Positions 1-4,546 of a stretch of DNA of 6,444 bases are shown here, in pieces. The notes beneath the pieces were generated by a model. It saw only the letters and a list, made by a program, of their open reading frames with translations. It was not told the origin of the DNA and searched no databases. The DNA is from Savagea sp. (GTDB lineage: Bacteria; Bacillota; Bacilli; Bacillales_A; Planococcaceae), in NCBI GenBank assembly GCA_030147435.1, contig JASKZX010000185.1, positions 1-6,444 of the forward strand. The letters are read 5' to 3'. Positions within the stretch are counted from its first letter, which is position 1; each line of letters starts with the position of its first letter. A program made the position numbers and the translations under genes.

Positions 1-1224
1 ACGCCGATCACTGTCGTTATTGACCGCGAAGAAGTGATCGAACGAGTGAGTAATGAAAAGCGAGATGCTCACGGCGCACTCGTTTTAACGAAAGTCGATG
101 AAACGACAGAAGAGCCGTTATCACATGCCGTGTTTGAATTACGGAATGAGCAAGATGAAGTCGTCAGTCAACGTCTCGTGACAGACCATGAAGGACGGAT
201 TCAAGTATCATCGCTTCCACCAGGTGTTTATTATTTTGTAGAAGTCGAAGCGCCGAAAGGGTATGAGCTTGATGCAACGCCGAAGCGGGTAGTTGTCGCA
301 GCGGGAGTGACGACATCGATTCAACAGACGAATAAAAAAGAAGTCGTACCAAAACCGCCGATAGAGCAACCATCTCTTGCAACGATTGAATTGCAAAAAG
401 TCGATCGTGAAACAGGAAAACCGTTACAGCATGCGATTTTCCGTCTTTATGATGAAGATGGACAAGTGATGAAAGACCGTCTTGAAACGGATGAAGATGG
501 AATGATTCGAGTCGAACGAGTGCCTCTCGGTACGTATACGTTTGTAGAAATTGAAGCACCAGAAGGATATGTACTCGATGAAACTCCACAAGTCATTCAC
601 GTAGCAAGTGATCAAACAGTGCGACAGACGATGTCGAACGAAAAAGAGTCAGTTCCACAAGTAGAACGTGGAAGTATTGAAATTAAAAAGATAGATGCAA
701 AAGATCAACAGCCATTGCGTGGTGCAATATTCCGTTTAGAAGATGAGCGTGGAGAAGTTCTCTATGAATCATTAATGACAGATGAAAAAGGAATGATTCG
801 TCTCGACGATTTACCATTCGGTATGTACAACGTCGTAGAAGTGAAAGCACCCGCTGGATACGTCCTTGATGCGACGCGTCACGTCGTTAAAGTAGATGAA
901 GAAGTTGTTTCTCTTGAAGTGTCGAATGAGCGAACGCCAATCGTTGAACGATTCGGAGAAGCTCATTTATTAAAAATAGATGCAGCGACAGAAGACGTAT
1001 TGAAAGGCGCAGTTTTCCAATTACTTGATGCTGAAGGAAAAGTGTGGAAAGACGATCTCGTCACAGGAAGTGATGGACGAATTATCGTTCAAGGTTTAAA
1101 GGAAGGAACGTATACTTTCATCGAAAAACGAGCACCTGCTGGATACGTTCTCGACCGATCACCACATGTAGTAGAAGTGAAAGAAGAAGCAATTGTTGAA
1201 GTGATTCATCGCAATGAAAAAGAA
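1..1224 (+). repeat. Tandem Cna-B (SpaA-like) isopeptide domains, four full plus one partial
   Basis: These are diverged protein-level repeats of roughly 90 residues, not DNA-level copies. The end of a fifth, upstream domain occupies about 1-60 and finishes in SNEK. In each of the four full domains I can see the three residues expected for a spontaneous isopeptide bond: a Lys in the first strand (LTKVD, LQKVD, IKKID, LLKID), a Glu before the AP-x-GY motif (VEVEAP, VEIEAP, VEVKAP, IEKRAP), and an Asn in the last strand (QTNKK, MSNEK, VSNER, HRNEK). Linkers between domains are short and rich in Pro, Val and Glu. Bond formation itself is inferred from the family. Confidence 0.88.
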
Positions 1225-2028
1225 GATGTAAGTGGCGGAGGCGGCGGTGGCACAGACCCTGAAGGTACACCAGACCCACCGACAGAAGAGAAGCCATCAA
1301 CACCACCTACTGAAGGGGGAGAAACACCAGACCCACCGACAGAGGAGAAGCCATCAACGCCACCTACTGAAGGGGGAGAAACGCCAGACCCACCGACAGA
1401 AGAGAAGCCATCAACACCACCTACTGAAGGGGGAGAAACACCAGATCCACCTACAGAAGAGAAGCCATCAACGCCACCTACTGAAGGAGGCGAAACGCCA
1501 GACCCACCGGGAGAGACACCAGGAAACACTAAGCCAAAACCGGATCGACCATCAGGCGGGGGTGGCGGAGGGTCATCGACTGATCCAGCACTTCCTGAAG
1601 GTGGCGGAGAAACACCAGAAGGTAAACCGTCAACACCAGAAGGGCCAGGCGAAGGAACACCGACTGTTCCAGGTACTCCGGAAGAAGTACCTTCCGTACC
1701 GGAAGTGCCGGGTGAAGGTACACCAGTCATTCCAGGTACTCCAGAAGAAGTACCAGAAGAAACACCTTCTTCGCCAGAACAAGGAGATCGTCCATCCCTT
1801 CCGCCGGTTGGAGATGGAAACGAACAAGTACCACCGCCAAGTTCAAACGATAAAGAAGATAGTTCTATCGTGGACCGTGAAGATGGGGTCGTTATCGTAC
1901 CACCATCAAAAAGTGAGCAGTTACCACAGACGAATGAACAGTGGAATCGCTGGTTGTTCCTCATCGCTCTTTTATTCGTCGGGATCGGTTATTCTCTTTT
2001 ATTCACGAACCGTTCAACGAATAAATAA
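1..2028 (+). CDS. Cna-B/SpaA-repeat cell-wall-anchored surface protein (5' partial)
   Basis: This is the C-terminal 675 codons of a large surface protein. The frame is open from base 1, and its first residues match the last strands of a Cna-B domain, so the true start lies upstream. A GTG at 34 has no ribosome binding site and sits inside a domain. Four complete Cna-B (SpaA-like) domains follow, at about 73-345, 379-648, 670-930 and 955-1230. Each shows the family pattern: an early K-V/I-D strand, then TDxxGxI, then G-x-Y-x-x-x-E-x-x-A-P-x-G-Y. Next comes a Gly6 hinge, a Pro/Glu/Thr/Gly stalk with tandem repeats (1234-1900), LPQTN (1921-1935), a hydrophobic helix (about 1942-2004) and a short tail with one Arg and one Lys. 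Family knowledge: Cna-B domains form Lys-Asn isopeptide bonds and act as rigid stalks in adhesins and pilins. Location on the wall is inferred from the sorting signal. The ligand is unknown because the N-terminus is missing. TAA stop at 2026-2028. Confidence 0.93.
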   Translation, partial: TPITVVIDREEVIERVSNEKRDAHGALVLTKVDETTEEPLSHAVFELRNEQDEVVSQRLVTDHEGRIQVSSLPPGVYYFVEVEAPKGYELDATPKRVVVAAGVTTSIQQTNKKEVVPKPPIEQPSLATIELQKVDRETGKPLQHAIFRLYDEDGQVMKDRLETDEDGMIRVERVPLGTYTFVEIEAPEGYVLDETPQVIHVASDQTVRQTMSNEKESVPQVERGSIEIKKIDAKDQQPLRGAIFRLEDERGEVLYESLMTDEKGMIRLDDLPFGMYNVVEVKAPAGYVLDATRHVVKVDEEVVSLEVSNERTPIVERFGEAHLLKIDAATEDVLKGAVFQLLDAEGKVWKDDLVTGSDGRIIVQGLKEGTYTFIEKRAPAGYVLDRSPHVVEVKEEAIVEVIHRNEKEDVSGGGGGGTDPEGTPDPPTEEKPSTPPTEGGETPDPPTEEKPSTPPTEGGETPDPPTEEKPSTPPTEGGETPDPPTEEKPSTPPTEGGETPDPPGETPGNTKPKPDRPSGGGGGGSSTDPALPEGGGETPEGKPSTPEGPGEGTPTVPGTPEEVPSVPEVPGEGTPVIPGTPEEVPEETPSSPEQGDRPSLPPVGDGNEQVPPPSSNDKEDSSIVDREDGVVIVPPSKSEQLPQTNEQWNRWLFLIALLFVGIGYSLLFTNRSTNK
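1267..1494 (+). repeat. 57-bp tandem repeat, four copies, encoding a Pro/Glu stalk
   Basis: Four contiguous in-frame copies (1267-1323, 1324-1380, 1381-1437, 1438-1494) encode the 19-residue unit TPDPPTEEKPSTPPTEGGE. A truncated fifth copy starts at 1495. The copies are identical as protein and differ only by synonymous bases. Copies 1 and 3 read TCAACACCA where copies 2 and 4 read TCAACGCCA, which suggests that a 114-base pair of units was duplicated. The unit is extended and proline-rich, typical of wall-spanning spacers. Being a multiple of three, copy-number change would alter stalk length without a frameshift. Confidence 0.95.
1648..1773 (+). repeat. 63-bp repeat, two copies, in the distal stalk
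   Basis: Two adjacent 21-codon units (1648-1710 and 1711-1773) both begin with the pattern GEGTP-x-x-PGTPEEVP and then diverge in the last six residues. They form a second Pro-rich repeat family between the second Gly6 segment (1555-1572) and the sorting signal. Together with the 57-bp array they make up most of the predicted unstructured spacer. Confidence 0.85.
1921..2025 (+). other. C-terminal sortase sorting signal with LPQTN motif
   Basis: The encoded C-terminus has the three-part layout of a cell-wall sorting signal: the pentapeptide LPQTN (1921-1935), a hydrophobic stretch starting WLFLIALLF and running to about 2004, and a short tail with one Arg and one Lys. The canonical class A motif is LPXTG; here Asn replaces Gly at the fifth position, and the tail is only weakly basic. 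Anchoring by a sortase is inferred. No sortase gene is in the window. Confidence 0.8.
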
Positions 2029-2037
2029 AAAGATATA

Positions 2038-2084
2038 AAAAAGAACCTCAAGCTTTGTCAAATGACTTCGCTGAGGTTCTTTTT
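2038..2084. terminator. Bidirectional rho-independent terminator
   Basis: A perfect 13-base-pair stem is formed by AAAAAGAACCTCA (2038-2050) and TGAGGTTCTTTTT (2072-2084), with a 21-base loop that can pair further. On the plus strand the stem ends in a T-rich run; on the minus strand the A-rich left flank gives the T run. It starts 9 bases after the adhesin stop codon and ends one base before the protease stop codon, so it most likely serves both convergent genes. Confidence 0.92.
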
Positions 2085-2085
2085 A

Positions 2086-4017
2086 TTATTGTTGGACTTG
2101 AAAATAAACCGTCCGCGGATTACTTAATACTTTTTGGTGAAGCGTCTGTTCATTGACGTGAATGAACAGTGGCGTATTAGGCCATGTCGTTTTCGGATAA
2201 ATATGGACGCGTTTGTTATCGATGACAAAAGAGACATCTGTCCATGGGTGTTCATTTCGTTCATCGGTCGATAATGAGATTGCTTCTTTTACGAATGTTT
2301 CAGTAACTGGTTCGTTAAACAAAATTGTAAGTTGGTCGATGTTACTTTTAGGGCGACGAATTTCATGAGGAGTCGTTAAAGTTTGTATTCCTTCCCCTGT
2401 AATTTGTTGGTTCATTGAGCGTGTTTTTCCTTCCGTCTCTACTGAAATTTGAACATCGCCTGGTCGAGTTAAATGAATGAGACCGTCGGGATGAACAGAA
2501 GCACGTTCAATGGAAGAAGATTGCCACGTCGCTTTGTCTTTCGTAAAGCCAGCAATGGTATGTTTTCGACTTTCAGTTACTTTGACATCGATCGTTTTTG
2601 TCGGACCGTACAATTGATAAAGTGTAATTCGTGCCGATCCGACTGCATTGGCGTGTAAAAGTTGTCCGTTAATAGAGACAATTGGCGAATCAGTCGTCGC
2701 AGGTGACATCGTATCTCTAAAGTTAATCGATTCCCCTACTTCAAGTAAAATCGCATAATGTTGATCATCGATTTGTTTCCACGTAGGAGCTGTTTGAATC
2801 GGAAGTTGCCATTCATCTGAGGACCAAACGACTTTTGGCAATTCGTAAATAAACGGTTGTAACGTTTCGACGAATCGGATTTCGCCATGTCCGTATTCTT
2901 TCGAAGGAATGTCTAAACTTAAAGGTCGAGCCGTTTGTTTTAATGTATCGTAAATGACATCTTGTGTCGTTTTCGGATCAATCGTTCGAATCATACTGAC
3001 GAGCGCGCTCACAAAAGGTGTCGAAAATGATGTCCCTTGCCTCAAGCTGTATCCTTCTTGAAGATTCGTCGTTAACAATTGCGTTCCTGGTGCAACGAAA
3101 TCAACGTAGCTATGAATGTTCGAAAACGGTGCACGTTTTCCTTGTGGAGTCGTTGAACCGACTGCAATGACTCCAGGATAAGCAGCGGGATAGTTCATCG
3201 GATTTCCTTTCAATGCATCATTCCCTGCAGAAGCAACGACGAGAATACCATGATTTAACGCTTTTTCAATGGCGAGTTGTTCTGCTTGAATCGGTGAAGA
3301 TCCACCTAAACTAAGGTTGATCACATCGACATTTTCTTGAATCGCATAGTTAATTGCTCGAATGATCGATGAAATAGATGTAATTCCTTTTTCATTCATC
3401 GTCCGTAAAGGTAAGACATTTACTGGGTATTCGTGAAGTAAACTTTGTACGCCGTAGTGTGGATTCGACGTTCCTTGAAGTAAACCGACGATTGCTGTGC
3501 CGTGTCCGTTCGGATCTGTTTGTACAGCAGTACCTGTTACAAAGTCATAGCCTGGTAAAATACGTTCACTTTGCAAGTCAGGATGTTTACGACTCACTCC
3601 AGAGTCAATAACAGCAATCGTGACTTCATTTGTTGCGTATTGTTTACCGTAGTTCCAAACAGTAGGCATTTCGAGTGAATCGACCCACCATTGTTGAGTA
3701 GGAATAGACTCCTCAAATGTTGCTATTTGTTCATCGATGAAGCGCAATTCATCGTGTTCAACGGATTGAATAAAAGGAGATTGAAGCAAAATATTTTCAA
3801 GTGTAGTGAAACTTTGTTGTGTCGATTGAGGAAAAGTAGCTAATACGGTTTGATCGTTAAGCGGTTTGAGCTGAATTTGGCCTTTATACAGCGTCGGTGA
3901 CGACAGTTCATTTAAAATACCTTCGTTAAAAACGATAAGACGTTCCGTTTTAGCTGCAGCTTCCGATGGCCAACTAATAAAAAGAAGTAAGCTAATTAAA
4001 AGAATGAATCTTTTCAC
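2086..4017 (-). CDS. Secreted subtilisin-like serine protease (S8) with Ig-like C-terminal extension
   Basis: This complete 643-residue extracellular endopeptidase starts with GTG at 4017; AGGTAGGG lies 8 bases upstream and no better start is visible. Residues 1-22 are a Sec signal peptide (KR, hydrophobic core, AAA cleavage). Residues about 25-97 resemble an inhibitor I9 propeptide, ending VEHDELRFI. The S8 domain (about 105-385) has all catalytic elements: Asp138 in VIDSG, His172 in NGHGT, oxyanion Asn266 in ASAGND and Ser330 in GTSFSTP. Residues about 390-643 are an extra beta-rich region. Two stretches (about 420-481 and 490-540) look like Big_2-type Ig folds, and the end (about 555-643) resembles an SbsA-like Big_5 domain. 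Those domain calls are by eye. No cysteine, LPXTG motif or SLH motif is seen, so it is probably secreted or loosely wall-bound. It is convergent with the upstream adhesin and divergent from the downstream one. Its substrate is unknown. Confidence 0.95.
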   Translation of the reverse strand: MKRFILLISLLLFISWPSEAAAKTERLIVFNEGILNELSSPTLYKGQIQLKPLNDQTVLATFPQSTQQSFTTLENILLQSPFIQSVEHDELRFIDEQIATFEESIPTQQWWVDSLEMPTVWNYGKQYATNEVTIAVIDSGVSRKHPDLQSERILPGYDFVTGTAVQTDPNGHGTAIVGLLQGTSNPHYGVQSLLHEYPVNVLPLRTMNEKGITSISSIIRAINYAIQENVDVINLSLGGSSPIQAEQLAIEKALNHGILVVASAGNDALKGNPMNYPAAYPGVIAVGSTTPQGKRAPFSNIHSYVDFVAPGTQLLTTNLQEGYSLRQGTSFSTPFVSALVSMIRTIDPKTTQDVIYDTLKQTARPLSLDIPSKEYGHGEIRFVETLQPFIYELPKVVWSSDEWQLPIQTAPTWKQIDDQHYAILLEVGESINFRDTMSPATTDSPIVSINGQLLHANAVGSARITLYQLYGPTKTIDVKVTESRKHTIAGFTKDKATWQSSSIERASVHPDGLIHLTRPGDVQISVETEGKTRSMNQQITGEGIQTLTTPHEIRRPKSNIDQLTILFNEPVTETFVKEAISLSTDERNEHPWTDVSFVIDNKRVHIYPKTTWPNTPLFIHVNEQTLHQKVLSNPRTVYFQVQQ

Positions 4018-4025
4018 GAATGTTT

Positions 4026-4033
4026 CCCTACCT
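4026..4033 (-). promoter_or_regulatory. Ribosome binding site of the protease gene
   Basis: On the minus strand AGGTAGGG lies 8 bases before the GTG at 4017. It is a partial match to the Shine-Dalgarno consensus, but it is the only purine-rich site at correct spacing. It supports GTG as the start, which also gives a complete signal peptide. Confidence 0.65.
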
Positions 4034-4052
4034 TTTTTATAAAGTTTGATTT

Positions 4053-4081
4053 ATTATATCAAAGAGCAAAAAAGGGGTAAA
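4053..4081 (-). promoter_or_regulatory. Sigma-A-type promoter of the protease gene
   Basis: Reading the minus strand, a -35-like TTTACC (4081-4076) is followed after 17 bases by a perfect TATAAT (4058-4053). TG sits one base before the -10 box, making an extended -10. Transcription would begin near 4046, giving a leader of about 30 bases before the GTG start. Confidence 0.75.
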
Positions 4082-4294
4082 TGGTTATTCCGAATGAAGA
4101 ACTGTGAACGAACAATGAATGAACGAGTAAAAAAGACTTCAAAAAGAATAAAAAGGCTCATTTATCAGTAAAATATTGCGTTTTTCGTCCTGTTATGAAA
4201 AAGAATCGAAAAGAATATTATTACTGGAAGTATAATAACAAAAAATAGTTCAATAAGAACGAAGAATTAGAAAAAAATGTATTTTTGTTCAATT

Positions 4295-4325
4295 TTGACG
4301 AAAGTGTGTCGAAAAAAAGAATAAT
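4295..4325 (+). promoter_or_regulatory. Possible distal promoter toward the second adhesin
   Basis: TTGACG (4295-4300) matches five of six bases of the -35 consensus and is followed after 19 bases by AATAAT (4320-4325), five of six for the -10 box. The spacing is longer than ideal. If used, it would make a leader of about 215 bases containing the palindrome and the long inverted repeat. Confidence 0.3.
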
Positions 4326-4366
4326 TTTTAATAGGTTTTTAGCTACAAAGGGTTAAAAATTGTATT

Positions 4367-4376
4367 TCGCATGCGA
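4367..4376. repeat. Perfect 10-base palindrome TCGCATGCGA
   Basis: TCGCATGCGA is a perfect, GC-rich palindrome inside an AT-rich intergenic region, 171 bases upstream of the adhesin start. It could be a small operator half-site pair. No known regulator site is recognised. Confidence 0.4.
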
Positions 4377-4431
4377 TGAACCGTATTAACTATTATATTT
4401 ATGATAAGGTTCGTATACCTATGAGGAAAGT

Positions 4432-4519
4432 GTGACCTATTTCAAAGGAATTGCTTTATAATAGGTCAATCGACTGTATATTTAAATTTAAAAATGTTAT
4501 TATAGACTATAGGTATAAT
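4432..4519 (+). promoter_or_regulatory. Candidate promoter elements of the second adhesin
   Basis: Three -10 candidates exist. TATAAT at 4457-4462 has a -35-like GTGACC at 4432-4437 with a 19-base gap. TATTAT at 4498-4503 is preceded by TG one base upstream, making an extended -10, but has no clear -35. TATAAT at 4514-4519 is perfect but lacks both a -35 and a TG, and would start RNA about 20 bases before the ATG. I cannot tell which is used. The lack of a good -35 on the proximal boxes fits activator dependence, which is inference. Confidence 0.45.
4434..4467. repeat. 34-base interrupted inverted repeat over a TATAAT box
   Basis: GACCTATT (4434-4441) pairs with AATAGGTC (4460-4467). Inside, after a symmetrical two-base mismatch on each side, AAAG (4444-4447) pairs with CTTT (4454-4457) around a 6-base loop. 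The right arm covers most of a perfect TATAAT (4457-4462). It may be a dyad operator that blocks a promoter, or an RNA hairpin if transcription begins upstream. It lacks a T run after the right arm, so it is not a typical terminator. Confidence 0.6.
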
Positions 4520-4534
4520 TTTGAGAGGTTTGAG

Positions 4535-4539
4535 AGGAG
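4535..4539 (+). promoter_or_regulatory. Ribosome binding site of the second adhesin
   Basis: AGGAG lies 7 bases before the ATG at 4547, an ideal spacing, and fixes this start. It is part of a short direct repeat: TTGAGAGG occurs at 4521-4528 and again at 4530-4537, so a second purine-rich stretch lies just upstream. Confidence 0.85.
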
Positions 4540-4546
4540 TGTAAGG

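Larger units (their letters stand above)
4331..4514. repeat. Five copies of the hexamer ATAGGT/ACCTAT upstream of the second adhesin
   Basis: ATAGGT occurs at 4331-4336, 4461-4466 and 4509-4514; its complement ACCTAT occurs at 4417-4422 and 4435-4440. Read in the ACCTAT sense, the flanked copies are AACCTATT, TACCTATG, GACCTATT, GACCTATT and TACCTATA. Five copies in 184 bases is well above chance for a hexamer. The two central copies are the arms of an inverted repeat, and the last overlaps a TATAAT box. A binding site for a regulator is a plausible role but unproven. Confidence 0.55.
4018..4546. other. AT-rich divergent intergenic regulatory region
   Basis: This 529-base region separates two divergently transcribed genes and contains no convincing ORF. 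The left end (4018-4081) carries the protease promoter and ribosome binding site. Positions about 4082-4290 are A-rich with short GAACGAA-like repetitions, and I recognise nothing functional there. From about 4295 to 4546 come candidate promoters, repeated hexamers, a palindrome, a long interrupted inverted repeat and the ribosome binding site of the second adhesin. The length and density of elements on the adhesin side suggest regulated expression; that is inference. Confidence 0.8.

Noticed and set aside
34..36. GTG as the start of the first gene
   Set aside because: The frame is open to base 1, no ribosome binding site precedes the GTG, and it falls inside the last strands of a Cna-B domain.
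1267..1494. Regular repeats considered as a CRISPR array
   Set aside because: The units are contiguous without spacers, in frame and translated, with only synonymous differences.
1206..1964. 252-codon open frame on the minus strand, rich in Gly, Ser and Pro
   Set aside because: It is the antisense shadow of the Pro-rich repeat array. It lacks a ribosome binding site and has no recognisable domain, while the plus strand encodes a coherent wall-anchored protein.
1232..2038. 268-codon open frame on the plus strand in another phase
   Set aside because: It is an out-of-frame reading of the repeats (His/Gln/Lys-rich low complexity), overlapping the real gene whose sorting signal is intact.
2473..2658. 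61-codon plus-strand open frame inside the protease gene
   Set aside because: It is antisense to a well-supported protease reading frame and has no initiation signal.
4297..4310. GAC/GTC inverted repeat with T and A flanks
   Set aside because: The stem is only three base pairs before a bulge, too weak to call an operator or terminator.
4018..4546. Possible tRNA, small RNA gene or insertion sequence in the intergenic region
   Set aside because: No cloverleaf, no terminal inverted repeats with target duplication, and no transposase fragment can be seen.
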